64,000 bases of DNA from the NCBI GenBank assembly GCA_049999765.1, contig JBNGIQ010009074.1, positions 41,249 to 105,248 on the forward strand, in the 5' to 3' direction. The notes beneath the pieces were generated by a model. That model was not told the DNA's origin, made no database searches, and was given only the letters and a program-made list of their open reading frames with translations. Position 1 is the first letter of the stretch, and each line of letters opens with the position of its first letter. The stretch is from Phaeoceros laevis (taxonomy: Eukaryota > Anthocerotophyta > Anthocerotopsida > Notothyladales). The translations under genes were made by a program, and so were the position numbers. This document shows positions 19,001-34,235 of this stretch, one piece after another.

Positions 19001-22000
19001 AGCTACTAGTCCATGAAAATAATGTGGGATCGCAGAAGAGAAAATGGTTGGGTTGCATACTTGCACCATGCTCAACACGACATCCAGACCCCCACATTCC
19101 CGCATTACTCCTGCAATGGCAAACTCAACTTCTGGATCTTGAGATTCCTCTCTATCGTCTTCAAGTTCTTTGATCATTGGCTCTGTTGCCTCACCGTCTA
19201 GACCCTGAGTGGACCACATTTGTCAGGCTTAAAAGATCCAATAGTTCAAGCTGTCATAGCTTAAACTATGTTGATTAGGACAAAGCAATCTGTTCTCTTT
19301 ATCTTCTAAGACGTCTGCCACACAGTTTTGTCCCTATTGACTCGTTTGCTCATTCACTAGAGGCCACAAATTCTTATTTCATTCACAAACCTGCAGCCTG
19401 TAAGTGACTGCCATTGGAGGGCATTCTCGAGGAGCCTGACCCCCCACAGCAGCTACAAGACTTGTACCAGTCGTTGTACTCCCAGCCTGAACGTGTGCCT
19501 TTCTCCAAACCTGCTCATATACTTGAGAGACGCTCAAATCCAAAGCAATAATGTTTCCAGCAACAAGCAACTCCATTCCGTAGTCATCTTCCAAAAGTCC
19601 AGCCAATTCCAACTGATGACAGATCTTGTTCTTCACGTCGCGCATCAGAGGTCCAACTTCAAGGCTGGAGTATGGGTTTTTTGTCATTGAGCCTCTGATA
19701 AACTCCTCCTGTGTATGCGATTTGTTCAGGACCATCATGTATGCTGGCTCTGGCTTGGATGGACACACAATATTGCACAGTTGTTCCAGAATAAACTGGG
19801 CACCAAACATCAGCTTGTCAGTAGAGGTCCTCTACATCAAAAGAACAAATAGCAGTTCAGCTGTCCGAGTGAGGAGAAATGTACCATTGAAGTGCGGTCT
19901 CTTTTATCGTGGCCATGGATGTGGAGACCCGAGATACAGGCTCGAATAAAATGGCGCTTGTTTTCATAACTTTCTTGAAGAAGACTATCCAACAGCTCCC
20001 GCAGCAGCCTCCCACAGTCACCTGTAATCTTGGTTTTCTGCACTATCAGGCCCCTAATAACCAACAGCGCTTCCAAAGCTTGAACCAGAAGCTCCTCCTT
20101 CATAAACCTTTGTGCACCAGTAACCAGGTGTCAGCCTCAAGAAATCAATTTGCAACTCCCGAATTCAACATTCAAAACATGCTTAACCAATTGTGTACCT
20201 TGCCCTGATGTTTGGAACTTGAAGAAACTTGTTCAATAATTCTATAAGCTTATGCAAGATGTAACCCTGTGAGATGTTAGTGTGGAAGCTGTGCTCCTGT
20301 GCTTCTATGTGTTTCACTTCTTCAGCTATTAGACCACAGGCAGTTCGCAGGAACCCCCTGACTGTGAGGTACAGCCGTGCCTCCTCTGGTTCAATCATCT
20401 TGAACAAAAGTTCGAAGTACTCTGCTGCACTCTCACCAGCTGCACGTGTATCAGGTAAGAGAGTCATAAGCAGATTGAGAAATCTCGACCGCCGTGTTGG
20501 GCTCTGTGAACAGAGTACCTCAATCAACCCAGAAATTTCCGATCGTATAGCTTGCGAGCATGCACTTAAGACAAGTTCATGTACCCAGGAACTCTCTTCA
20601 AAGGCCGCCAGCTCATCAGTTACAGAAAACTTGCAAGCCTTCTTTTTCCATTTCAACATGTACTTCAGGGCTAAATAGTCCGCCTGCTTTGGATGCTTTG
20701 TGACTTTTGTCACATTTGGTGTCACAGCCTGTGACACACTGAGCTGTCTCCTCACGAAATCCAAGTACGTAGCTGCATTTTTCCACTCAGCATAGTCTAT
20801 AAGCGGGAAGTCTTCACCTCTTGATTCATACTCCAAATCCCTCTCAAAAGAACCAGGTGCAGGCTTGGGCGGTGTACATGCATGAGAGACTATCCTCAAG
20901 CAGGGAAGGATGATGTGCTCAGCTATAACAGGATTGCGAGCTCCCAGCTGTATGGATCGAAATAGAAGTTGAAACACAACTCGCAACCTTGCCTCCCAGA
21001 AGTCATCAGTTAAGGAGCACGTTTCTGAGAGCAACTGAAGTTCATCCCTTACACAGGTAGCAATATCCAATGATCGATGGTGCTCCAAACAGTACGTAAC
21101 CTTCTCCTTTATCAGGTTATTTAACTCGCCAACTGCTGACACATCACCCTCTGTTAAGGCGCATAAAACAGCACGAGCTTGGATTCTTGCAGCCTTAGGA
21201 CCTTGATGTATATTATTCTCAAACAACTCCTTGAGAATACCGGCACCAACCAATTCTTGGCGGCAGAACTGCTGCCTGGCTAAAACTTGCAACCATTCTA
21301 AGCAGTGTCCTACAAAGGTGTTGGCACAACCGAAGCAACGATTTGGGGAACGAGGAGGAACAGCCACCACCATATGTAAATCACTACGCCCCTTCATGTT
21401 CTTACCCTCCAAGTATGACATCAGAACTCGTCGAAGCCCTTGAAGAGTCTGTACACTTTTGCTGACAGAATCAAACGCCATCTTGCACCTCTCACCGTAT
21501 AGCACCCCCAAAATGGCAACTTTCCTGTTTATTTTTAAAGAGGAAGATCCAGGAAGGGAGACTATCATCTGCTGTACAGAGTCCTTCTGCTGAGAATCCA
21601 TTTCTGTTTCCCCAATACTGGACACAAGTTTGAGCAAAGGTTTCTTGAAACCAAGAAGCTGCTGATACCTCCTGTGAGCATTTTCTGACTCTGCTTCAAT
21701 TGCTGCAAGGCCCTTCTTCATGTCGTCATCGTTTTCCATGCTATCAAAGACAAAACTTGGCTTGGCCATAAAGTTAAACTCAAAACGCCCATACTTGCTA
21801 TAGCCACACTCGTTGCAAAGGAAAGAGTCAAGGTTTTCGTAGTTGATGTTTCTGCACTGCCGACACTGGTATGCATTCTCATGGCAGTTGCTGCAGATGC
21901 CATGCTTGTCAGTGACAAAGCGGCTACACCGAGGGCACTGCAAAGATTCCAGGGACGATGCCTGCAGATTCTCGTAGAAGGAATCCAACTCAATCATGAA

Positions 22001-25000
22001 GTTACACGCAGTTATTGGTATAGGGAACTCCACCTTCAACTCAGTCTGATTGAGAGCCAGTTGGCAACAGCGGGCCCGCTTCCACAATGACCAGTTATTT
22101 TTAAGCTCCGAAAGGTCAGCCACAGCTCTGTTGTTGTAGTAAAGGTTCAATACCTTGACAGACTTCGATCGTCGGGCATCATGCACATTCATACTCACAC
22201 TCTGGATCATGTGAGCACCCACACACTTCACAAGAATCCTGTTGTCTGTGAACTTGGTTTCTGATTTGAGACTTTCCAACTTCATCCGGGTGTATGGAAC
22301 TTCAGGACTGCTACAGACCAGGCAAGGTTCACTTTCCAAGTAGTAACCATCAAACTCTACCAACGTTGCCAGGGTATTGTAGATCCTAGAATTCGGATGG
22401 TTCGCAAGCAGCTCATTCTGTATGCACAAAGTACGGAAGATTTTGTGCACTACCTCACCATCCAGACATCCTTGCACTACGGCCAGTTCCTGGGTATTCT
22501 GACCAGATTTTTCAGAAGCTCCCTGGCCTAGTAGACATGTCAACAAATCTGTGTACTCAGCAATGTTCTGACCATATGATGGCAAAGCGGGAACCTTATC
22601 CAGTAAGAGTGTTAACATCCTTGTCCGGAAGGGATTCCTACCATGGTGCCATGCACCATATATAACCAATTTGGCCTCATTGCGTACAGAGCTTGCATTC
22701 CATTCAAGTAAAAATCTATCGATGAAGTGCTGAAGGATCTTTCCATCCCCAGCTACAAGCTGATCGACTCCTGCTTCCATATCCAGATAAACTTTTTCAC
22801 TGGTACTTGCTGCCGAGAGACTTTCATCACTACCCCCTTTCCTTTTCTTCTTCCCACTCAGTGCTTGTGTACCTGACTTCACTGGGTTTTGACTGAGAGA
22901 GTTCGGTGTCTCAAATGCTTCAGGAGCTGTACCTTTGACCAGAGGTGGCCCCAAATCTTTGCCTGTATAAAACACTAGCTTTAACAGCTTAAGTGTTTGC
23001 ACCACAGATTCCTCACCAAAAGAAAACACTGCATTCAGTAGAAACTGTAGTACATCGGTATGACGTGAACAGTATTTTTGCCAGTTCTTTGGACGGGCAC
23101 CAGCTACATCCACTATCACGGACAGACACTTCACCACCTTAACGCTTCGTTCGTAAGTGACCGTTGCTTGAAATCCTCCTGACTTCTGTGCCAACTTGTT
23201 CAGTCTTTTCACCTCACGACTAAGCTGCCAGGCATCCCGGACACTGTAATAATGGCCTTTTGATCCACACATGTGCAATAGCAGCTTTCGTGCGTACTTC
23301 CTGATAAATGTCGTCTGTGGATTGTTGATGTAGCTACAAAGCACCTCCTGCCACCCATCCAGCTTTAACTCTGAGCTGGAGCATCTTGCATATTGCTCAT
23401 GATCTGTACCCTTCTCAGATTTCTCTGGCCGAATTAGGCTGTAAGTTAAGCGGAAAGCACTCTCTAGAAGCAGCTTTTGAAAGTCTCCAAACAAGTCCCC
23501 TCTGTGAGCCTTAGCATAAGAATCGGAGAAGAATGGTGTGAAACTTCCTGATGCAAACTCTTGTCGAATTGTCAAGAGTGCCCCACAAGCAGCTGTACCT
23601 ACAGTAGGTGGGCTTGTGTCTGAAGATCGGGTTGAGTTTTTGAAGTGATGACTGAGTTGCTGAACAACACTGAGCAAGTAAGAGACAAGAGCTTGCTGTC
23701 TTAGGGCCGCACATGCCCTATCCAACTGAGAGACACCTTCGTTGACACCTTGTCCTTCACCTGGACATGGTGAGCTTGATCCAGAAACGGCAAGTACTGT
23801 GGTGGTGTCGTTACCAGTTGGCCCAGCTCTACTTTGAGAGTGATCTGAGCTAGGCTGGTGCCAGTTCCGGAGCACTAGGGTAAAGAACATGAATATCAGG
23901 ACTGCTACCTCACCAAAATTTGACCGTAGCTTGACAGAAAGTGCAGCTGTAAGATCCATCTCTTGTATAAGCAACTTGATGAGCTTCTCCAAACTCAGAC
24001 TACTGTTGTCCAAAGGGGTGTCCACCAATGGACCTGAGGAGGCTGAAGCCAGCCGATAAAACAGCTGCATAACAGGAACTGCCTGTGCACCAGAGCTTAT
24101 CCTCATCCATCCTTGCATGTCCTCTAAAAGGCGACGCAGGATTAATGAATTCACTGCGCTCTTTGAAGCAGAAAAGATAACACCCTTGGACTCATCCAGC
24201 ACGGCCTGCACAATCCCACTGTTGTCAGAGATGTCCACCCCAGAAGTCAAATGGGGGCTGCCATTAGACTGGAGGCTCAGTTCCGTGGCCATCTGCAACA
24301 GGCTTTCGTCACTCAATTCATCTATTGCCGAAAAGTGCATCTCACCACCATCTCCACCTCCTGTATCCATTTCGATGGGTATAGCAGACATAGGATGATC
24401 CCTTGTATGAGGTGGGGGAAGTTGGTCCCCATCCATGACCTCATAACAACCCTCACAAAGATCGAAATCAGGACACACATTACAGTGCCACCGACGTCTA
24501 AGAATTGGCACAGTGGAGCATCCATCACAGCAATACTGCACAGACGCAGCATGTGAATCTTCTTCAACCATGACCTGGCCAGCGCTGATGGTGCCATTTA
24601 CACTCTCCAAGGGTGAAGAAGTTGTGCGAGAACTTTCTGCCACATCGTCCATGGCCAGCATCGTTTGCTTTGGAAGGGGTACCTGCAGCAACCTGGAAGA
24701 CATTGCCAGACTGCCCCCAAACAAGCGTGAGGTGAAGTATGTCAGGACAGCGTAGCAGATGAAACGATTGGCACTACTGGATAAAAGGGATATAGAGACA
24801 CGGAAATGTTCCAACAGTTTGAAGGAGTATGAGACATCTACCAAACAGAGGAAACTAGTACCTGCATGAAGTTCTAACAGCCTCGTATGGAGCAAACAAA
24901 AGCTTTCGTAGCAATGCAACTGCTGGTGCGACTGCTGTTTCAGCAGGCAGAGCCCTACTTCCATGCATAGTAAGACATTCTGCATAGCTATAAGCAAGGT

Positions 25001-28000
25001 CCACCATTGGTATGACCAGATTGTTGATGCTCTGTGCGTCAAGCTGCTCACTCATCAGAATCTCCCAGAAGACTTCAACCAACCCATCCACAACAGATGA
25101 CCCTGCAATCAACAAAGTTTTTGGTTTTACACATTAGCTGAGAAGGCATACTGTCATGTTGTTCTACACACCTGACATGACGTTTCAATTACGTAGAAAT
25201 AGGATAACGTGCCCTTGGAATATTGAGAAATACTGCTGTAAACTATAACCAACCTGCAGGGAATAGCATCAGTATGGACACGACAGAGAAAACCAAATTT
25301 TACCATTCTGCTCCAGAAAGGCAGCCAAGTTTGTTTGCCGATGAAGAGCAACTTTGCAAACTGATCTTAACTGTGCTGAAAATTCTTCTACAACCCAAGA
25401 TGTTGCAGACCCTCCAGCTGATACGCTTGATGCAAGTACTGGACAAGATCGAGTAACTCCAACCAGACGCATCGTGTCCTTTGCCTGCAATTTCAAGATG
25501 GTGGCTCTCAAATACTAACGCACTTCCTACTCCAACAATTGAAATTCAGAATGCTCCTTGAGACATCACTTTTAAATGTTTTATGTTTTGATCCTGGACT
25601 GGAATACAATGGACCAATATGTTGCCTCACACGCTTTTTTCTTGGGTACAGCACATGCAAGACCAAACGGCTGGATGATTGAGCTGATGTACCTGATGAT
25701 AGGCATCTTTGGAGGGATATAGAGCACGAAGAACATGTTTCGCTGCAGACTGCAAGAGTGGCTGCCTATCAGTCTCAAATATTATCTCCAACACAGGCAT
25801 GCACTTTTTCCTACTTGTCACCAGCTTTGTATCGTCTTGATCTGATGCCGATTGCAGTCTATCTGCCAGGTAGTATCCAGCCAACAGCCTTAAAATACCA
25901 GCAAAAACTTGTTGGGCTGCCGATCCAGTCTGCAGAACTCGATGCTTTGTTCCCCGCATCCCAGGTACAGATAAGCCTCCAGCTGCTCCTTGAGACTCCA
26001 TATCCAAGATCGCATCCAGTTTCTCTTTCCAACCAAACTCATCCTTAGAGCGCCCATAGATCTCGAGATTGTCAACACGAGGAAGAGAAGAACCATTGAA
26101 AGTTTGGCCGACAGTGATAGTGAACTCTTCATCTGCCAGAAGAGCTTCTGAGTTTGTGAAAGGTATGTCATACCAACAACGTACACCTTCCTCCAGGCGT
26201 ATAGTCCTCTGGAAAATACGTAACTCAGAAGGGATGTGGCTAGCAGAGGTGTTCCCGAAATGAACCCTACAGCCCACCATCACTTGCTCCGGATTTAAAT
26301 TCAATACAGTTATCTGCTCAATTACACACAAGAACGAGGTTAGCAGCCAATCACGAAAAGTAGGACGCAATGTGACTCTCCTTCCTTGAACTACCTGCTC
26401 AAACCAACCTCCATGACGTTAGCATTGGCGAGTCAATGCATCAAGCACATACCCTGAACCCACTTGCTGTAGGACCCTCCAAGAAACCGTCATCAGATGT
26501 CAGACTCGTCTTGATACCCTCTGAATCAGTGTTTTTCAAAATATCACCACCTAATTTAACATCCGGTGTTATGCAAGTAGTCTTCTCAAAAAAATCCAGG
26601 GGAAACACTGGTAGAGGTCCAGTGCTTGCTCTATGTCCAAGCAACACAGCTCCTAGCTTCTTAACCTGCTGTGCCTCTAGACCAGAGCTCCGCCTATATG
26701 AGTCAAGACTAAGGGGGCAATTTTCAGCATCATCTGCAGGTGTAAATGCATACACTTGCAGACTTCCATCATCATGCAGTGTCAGTATGTTGTGTCTGTC
26801 TTTCGTCATAGGCCTGTATGCTGCTATACCATCAACTCGTACAGACATAGAACTGCCTGCAGCACGGAGATATTGAGAATGGACTTCACGTGAGCGAAGA
26901 TGCACTCCAACTGCTGAGTTAGCCTTCAGACTAGAGAGGCAAACAAAAAGTTTGCTGCCCTCAAAAGTCTCTTTCCAGTGATGCAACCCAGCAGGTTTCT
27001 TCGCCCCATCTGATTCAACTTCATATACACTGGATACCTGAAGAATGCCTGTTGCATCTGGTGTCAAGCGGCCAATCAAGGACATACCGTCACCGTAGGA
27101 CAGGAGAATCACCTTCTGTGCTGCGCAGTAACACACGGAAATGCCTTTCAGCAGCCTAACCATATCCGAGACGTGAATGTTCTCGGTCAAGATACGAGAA
27201 CCAGAATCAACTCCAGCACCCACATGCTGACTGTACAGAACTCCTTGATGTGAGAGCACAAGGGCCACCAGTCTTCCTTGACCAACCGGTGCAATAGTAG
27301 CATCAGCTATGGAATCTTCAATGACAGTGAAATAATGAGTGGGGCATATCTTATCTTGTGACAAGTCATAAATTTTCACGAATTTGTTGGTAACTACAAG
27401 TAACTGAACTTGTGATCCTGGCACCCAAGCAATGCGGCGAATATGAGCATCTTGCAGAGCAAGCTCCACAGAAAGTCGATCTATGACCTCTCCACGAGGG
27501 TTTACTGTAAAGATCTGACAATCCTCAAAACCTGCAACTGCCAAGTAGCTCTCATTTGCACTGTTAAAGGCCAAATGGGTAATTTCAAATCGAACTGCAT
27601 TCCTCGAAAGGGGCTTCACAGTAGCTTTGTCCACAGTAACAGGAATGGCAGTAGGTTGTCCAATAAGCTGGCCGACGTCAAAAATGGTAACCTTATCTCC
27701 TTCTCCTGCTGCCAGCCTGCCCCTGCTGCTAACACTGAGAAGGGACTTGACAATGGAACCACTGGCAAGATGTGACTTAAGTTCTCTGGCATTTGAGTAC
27801 TCTGCCTTAATCTTCATGTCCAGAGAACCGCTTTTATAAGCCCTTTTCAAGTGCAGATCATTCATAGCGATCAATGTCTTGGCATCCCCCAAAACCGTTT
27901 CTTCCTCTTTCCTCGCTACTGCTGTAAGTCCCAAATGCATGTCACTAGCCAGTCTCTTACACAAAGCCAAAACACAACCCTCAACATCTAGATTTGCCAG

Positions 28001-31000
28001 CAGCGCTAACATGTTTCTCCGTTCGCTCTCACAGATGGAGACCTTAAAGCCACAATCACTATGAAAATGATGTTCCTCATCCTCCACATCAGAGTCACTA
28101 TCAGATTGAGGCACCTGCACTTGGTGAGTGACAGGGGGCATGGACAAATTATGAGCACCACTGCTTGTTTCTGAAATCCCAGCCCCAGCCGGTGGCACAT
28201 ACTTTCGTGGCTTCAGGCAAAGACAGCTTGTTCCACGGACACCTCCGGCACCACAGTCACAGAAAAAGCGACTCAATCGCGAGTAGACTACCTTATGACC
28301 ACGATGACAGACTTTAGCACATACTGAACAACAACCTTTGGACACAGTTAGATCACATGTGTAACAAAAGTACCAGTGTTGCTCCATAAAATTACTTCCA
28401 CTTGATGTGAAAGTACAAACCCTAGACGCTAGAGCACGCTCACTGCTGGCTGCATCATCTTCATCATCTCTGTCCAGGCTTACTAATTCCCCATCTGAGG
28501 TGCCATCATCCTCATCATCATCAACAGAAACTGCTTCACAGTCGCCAGACCCACCTCCAGGCTCCAACGGGGACTGCAATACCTGATCCTCGCTCTTGCA
28601 GATCATGCTCTGCTTTGCTTTCAAACCTCCTGACCCACTCCGGGCGATAGCGCTGAGACCATGACCACCGTACAAGCTCTGAATGGGAATACGGACCTTA
28701 TGGACACCACATTCAGTGAATACGGATAGGAGAAAGGAAAGGAGACACCTTAAACCATCCAAATTGTTGCTCTGAGTAGGCAGTTTTCCCAACAGATCCA
28801 CAACAGGGCGTAGAAGCAGTGATAACAAAGGCTCTCCAACTGCCAACTGAACCAGCAAGCTGAAGTAGCTTTTCGCAGGCATCACCTCATAAGACAAAAA
28901 TGCCCTCTCCAGATTCAAAAGCATTCCGTGTACCAAATGATATCTCAGCTTGGATGTAAGATCACTGTCCTTGCTATCTGATAGCAACAAAGTTCGGACC
29001 AGCACAGCAGCGAGATCCCTAACCGCAGAAGGAGCGCTTCGTGAAATTGCACCACTCAACCCTTCAGAGGACTGCCCTAGTAGCCTCTGCTCCAACCATA
29101 CAGCCAGAACTGGTAGTTTCATGCTTAGAAACTGAACTTGTAAGTCTTGCCTGAATCGAGACTGCGAGTCAGTAGTTAGAAGATCAATCAATAGCTGCAT
29201 GACCTTCAAATTCACGGCTTCACTTGAGCAGCCTGCCAGGACATCCACAAGGGAGGAAAAGGTCCCGACATTCTTCCCTGCTTCCACGGCCTGTAACATT
29301 GTATGCTTTCCCTGCTTGTCTGGATCGGTTTCCAGAAAATACAGATGAAGAGCTTCAAACCTGGCAGGGTCATTCTTGATGCTGTTAATAGATTCAACAG
29401 CCTGAACTGCTACCGCTTCCCTAACTCCAGCATCAACGCCTTTGAGGAGTAAGATTTCTCCCAGATGTCTCAACAAGTAAATGTCACTCATTCTGACAAG
29501 TTCCTCTTTAGAGGGTATTAGAGTACTTAGGAGAAGAGAGCACCTAGAGTGGAGATTTTCAACGGTGCTATCCACCAAAACCGCCTGCAGAGTATGTCTC
29601 AAGAGATGAAAGTCGGATAGGTTTACAGGACCATGAGTCATGCTATGGCAGTTGATCAAACCTTGGAGCGTGTCCAGAATGCTCTCTATCAGCAGCATAC
29701 ATGACAAAACTGCAGTGCTCCCTGGGTGACAAGTTGACGGAAAGCCATGCAATATTGCAGGAAAGAATACGTAATTAGGATCGCTAAAGTCACCTTCACC
29801 ATGGTCAGGCTCAAACAAAAGAGAGGTTGTTTCAGCCAGCCACGTTGTTGAGGAACCCCATCTTAAGAGTGACTGAATCAGTGATGTGCTGAGCCCAGCC
29901 CCGTCTAGAAGTTCCTGCTGCTTCCCTTTACTTAAACAACCTTTCAGCAACAAATCTATGGACACGTGGAACTTGTTGCCAGGATATTTCTCCCTTAACA
30001 CATGCAACAGACAGCTCCGAAGTGCATTGACATACCACCCAAGCAGGGATGACAGTATGCTCACCAACTTACTGAAATGGGCATCTTGATAAATGGTTTC
30101 CGCTGACTCTTCAAGAAAGTTAAGCAATCCACATTGAGTTCGTATCTTCACTGCTTGATCACCACAGACCACATTTTCCGCTGCTAGTACATTTTTGGCC
30201 GAAAGTGCACGTAGTCCAGCCAGTAAGGATGAAAGTAGCAAATGAAATGACGCATTTTGTCTCAAAAAATCCCATGACATAAGATTCTTCATTTTCCCCT
30301 CGACCAAAGTTCCCTCAATAACCAAGAAACTCTTGATCAGGAATGGAACCCAATCTTTGACAATGAGAGTGCAGTCATGACGTATGCTGGCATGTAAGGT
30401 TCTTCCCAGGCTCATGAAGAAATCAGCCCCTAGCAAGCCACTAGTATACGCAAGTACCTCTTGGGTACTAACAGGCTTCAGGGCCGGACCCAAACTGCAG
30501 GTGGTGGTCCAGACTAACAAGAAGATATACCTCTCCACTATAGCCTCGTCTACCGTGCTCAGAGTCTTTCCTCTCCATGTTTCAAGAATATTACCAAGAC
30601 AGTGACCGAGGTCAAACAAGTCCTGATGCATAGAGCTAAGGCCTGGAATTTCCTTAAAGCCACCTGTCTCAGCAATGCTATGTACATCTAACAGTTGCTG
30701 AATGGAAACCTCATCCAAGTGATGTTCATCTGGACTTTGATCCTTCAATACCCTCCGTGCAATATGTGCGGACCAGGAAGCATCTGGTCCATCCTCCCTC
30801 AAAGAAGTGCTCACTGCTTTGGGCGGTTGATGCCGGATGTTTTCCCTCATATGATGCAGCAGCCAACTTGGAAAGGTATTGAACTGCAACACCAAGTACT
30901 TCATGGCCAGCACCAACCTGGAGATGAGCAGGCCTGAAACAGCCAGAGCATTGCCTGTGTTGTTTTGCTTCTCACAGACATGAAAAGACTTCATCGCTGA

Positions 31001-34000
31001 GAGTAAGTTTCTGAAAAGCCGAAGGCGCCCGTCTGAGGAGAGTGAATGAAAGCCTGTGAATAGTATCTCCATGTGCATTAGGGGAGGTAAACTTGCAGCA
31101 ACTTTTTCGATGTTCATCTCCAGGATTCTAAGACTTTTGCCTTTCAAGACAAGTGAGTCCATAAAACTCTTCCAAACTTCTAGGATTACAGGATCATCAT
31201 ATGACTCTCCTCTCCTCTTGTTGGAACGATAGACTAGAAGGTTTCCTAAGAGAGCGAAGCAGTCCACAGAAAGTGTGCCGAATGTATCTGTTTCTTTCAA
31301 GATCTGATGAGAAAGATGTAGCTCCAAAGAATCAGAAAGAGCAGATCTCATAATCAGAGCATTCAGCAGGTCCAACGAGCCTTTGCGCAGCTGGCCAAGT
31401 AGATCTGAACTTCCTGCACCATTTCCATCGGAGAGTATAGTCCTGTCGGTGACAACAGATTGTGAGAAAAGGAGTTGGAGAAGTGTGTCAACATGTTCCT
31501 TCGTTACCTGCTTGCATGCAGCTACATAAGTTGGTCTGTGCCAACCAGGAAAGAAAATGCATTCCCTTAAAAATGTCAGGACCTGGACAGCTGTCTGGAG
31601 AGGGGTATTGTATAAACCATCCAACTTCTTGGTCGAAGAACAGCCCTGAGTGTTCCCATCAGAAATGACAGAATTCCTTCCAGATTCCGAAAATAGATCA
31701 CCAAACAAGGCATCATCCTCACTGGCAATGGTGACGCAATCTACTGAGCCCGTAGCCAATTCCTCCTCACTCTGCACTGACGACGCAGCCTCAATGAATG
31801 GTCTAACCTTGAGCCCTTGAGCATGAAGAAGACTGGTAACAGCAATAATGCTGTCAAGCCAGTGGGTATTGGTGGGAAAAAGAACCTCCATATGCTCCTC
31901 TTGAGTCCTCACTTGGTCCAAGTGGAAGCTGCGCTTGCATAGCTGTAAGCTCGGTGATTCCCAAAAAGCTCCACTTCTATCACCCCTGGTTACCACCTTG
32001 CTAGCCTCTCCTTTCCTTGCATGCACCTGATACCTACCAAGAGAATGAGCATGAACATCCTCAAACATCCCAAGAAGATGGCTGACAACATGGGGTGTAC
32101 AAGCCAGTGGCAGCTTCTGGCCTGGTAGAGAAACGTCATGCCCTGCTTTCAATAGCTCCAGGGCGTCCAATAGCGAAGCAGCTAGGTACGTCCTCAGATT
32201 AAAAAAGAGGGTCTGGTCTGGAAAGACAATCTCAGCTACTTGGAGCAATCCTTCCAAGATCGCAGGCAATGAGAATGCCTGATCATTTTCCAGCAAATCC
32301 TCTGAATCTGTGTTGCTGGCATCCCGAGTCAGCCTAAAAAAGAAAGGTACAGTGGATGCCAGTTCTACCAAATTCAATGTTACATCCCTCTCAAAAGGCT
32401 CAAAGTCAGAGTCTCTTGCAATTTGCACAAGGAGCCTCAAAGTGCTGGACACAAGCGAAGCTTTTTCTTGAGCAAGCCTGTCCTCTTCATCAGAGTCCAA
32501 CCTTAGGCATGCACTGAGCTCTGCTTTACAGATATCCAGCAACTGTGAAACACACTGGGCTTCCAGTGTGGCAAACTTTTGAGTCGCAGCCAGAATACTG
32601 GTCACAGGCTTCAACAGAGTCCCTGCCTGCATGCCGTCAGTTCCAGTACTCCTGAACTCGAAAACAAGTTGCTCACTAGCTAATAGAGTCAATAAACTTT
32701 GAGAGCTCCCAGCTTCATTAGAATTACAGAATGGGTCCGCTGTTCACATAGAAACAAATCGAGCGTGTCACTAGGAGGCAAAAAAATAACGATGTTTGCT
32801 AAATAACCTGCCAAATGTGTGCCTGGTTAGGGACATCAAGAAAAGGAGCTCGATAGTTATCCTACCTTTAGTGGCGCTATTTATACAGGAAACAGATTCA
32901 TCCGCTTGAGATGTGGAAAGTGATACATTGAAAGGGGGCACTTCTGAAGCAAGATACTCAACAGCTGGGGGTCCACGCTCCCTTGCCTTTCCCTCCACCA
33001 ACAGCATGTCCAGAAGTTGCAGGAACCTATGCTGAGTCTGACAAGTACCAACACCTCAGTTGCAGGACAGCAAAGCTACAGAAGACGTTGAGAAATCACG
33101 GAGTTCTTGCTGAGGAAAGAGCATGCTCGCCTACAACATACTAGCTGCAAACATTACAACAAATTCAATCTTGTTGGACACAATCTTTAATATAGTTGAC
33201 TTGGCTCAAACAAATCCCTCGATTCCAATACCAGCGTGTGTGAGGACGTTTCAATTCCCGGACAGTTTCCTAACCCGGGTTCATGGGAGCATACCCTGTG
33301 CCAAACCCCTACCCCTCTGCTCCAAGGCAATATGGTGTTTTAGTACCCTAGCCTCGATGCTTCAAAGGCTTAAAGCTGACCAAAAGGATAGGTTTCACAA
33401 TGCTAGCGGTTGGCATGTCCATGCCCACAAGGGACTGGCTGAGCCTTATTATAAAGACACCCAAAGTTTCATGAACCAATCAAGCATTCAAATGCTTCCA
33501 ACCAGCGTCGACAAAATCAGCTCCCATCAATCATATCAAGCTGGCCCGGGCTCCGCGGTCACCCAGAAGAGTAAGGACAGCTAGAGTGCATGCAAGATGC
33601 CCGTAGCTTACTCGGGATCTCTCTAAATTTCACAATTTCACATGGTAGCTTCACTAACCTCTTCAATTGAAAGAGACGTGGCTGTCGTCTGCGGCTGACG
33701 GACATTATACTCCAGTCCACGTAAAGAAAAGCGCACCGCCAGAGTGTGTACCTGCTTCACAACCTCCTTCTCCGCGGAATCTGCACACAGCACCATCCAG
33801 GTCACACACTGAATCTCGACCCTTAGCCAGTTGCTGCGCAGTAATTCCAGCACCGGGGACAAGCTCCAGCCGGAAAGGCCACATTGCAATTCCCACGAGA
33901 ACAATTAGCCGGAATCACATCGCCTCCAGATCGGGCAACAGCGGATTCGGACTACACTCAGCGCGATACCGGCAATTGAGGAGGCGGAGAGGAGCACCTA

Positions 34001-34235
34001 GGACCAAATCGCACGAGGCTGGCACAAGCGCCTCCAGAACCGCCAACACGTACTCCCACTGCTGCTTGCTCCAGCGTGCCAGGCAGACGTCCTGGCGGTC
34101 TCCAGAGCCGTGCAGCGCGGCTTCTAGCAGGCCGGCAAGCTGGCGCAGCCCGCACTGTACTGCCGGCTCGGGCAGCCTCGCGACCAGCGCCCCTCGCTGC
34201 TCCAGCACCTCCGCGAGCTTCTGCAGCGCGTCCAT
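16012..34235 (-). CDS. BIG: BIG / UBR4-family giant protein, copy A
   Basis: Fifteen exons: 34235-33998, 33780-33659, 33037-32866, 32712-26453, 26313-25693, 25484-25304, 25102-24862, 24692-20199, 20107-19885, 19813-19391, 19204-19061, 18894-18243, 18159-17783, 17677-17174, 17079-16012. Phases agree at every junction; product 5239 residues (Arabidopsis BIG is about 5100). Domains: UBR box about 1610-1679 ([24 protein letters not shown]); ZZ zinc finger from about 2666 ([15 protein letters not shown]); Cys-rich cluster from about 3531 (CPRCSRF, CSNC, CRQC, CNECGY); C-terminal UBR4 module with hemi-RING from about 4754 ([21 protein letters not shown]) and GGGRESNSR. Known: plant BIG acts in auxin transport and light/hormone responses; animal UBR4 is an N-degron E3 ligase. 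Compared with copy B it lacks 35 residues after CTPPKP in exon 8. The exon 2/3 intron is the longest (621 bp). Confidence 0.95.
18977..19001. repeat. (GACAA)5 microsatellite in a BIG copy-A intron
   Basis: Five perfect GACAA units lie in the intron between exons 11 and 12 (18895-19060). The corresponding intron of copy B (38415-38572) has no such tract, so it arose after the duplication. Confidence 0.9.

Noticed and set aside
20183-25051. Reading the long ORF from 25051 as a separate gene start
   Set aside because: The first 120 codons are intron 7 of BIG copy A; splicing AG|G at 24692 restores [12 protein letters not shown], which is conserved in copy B with the same junction.
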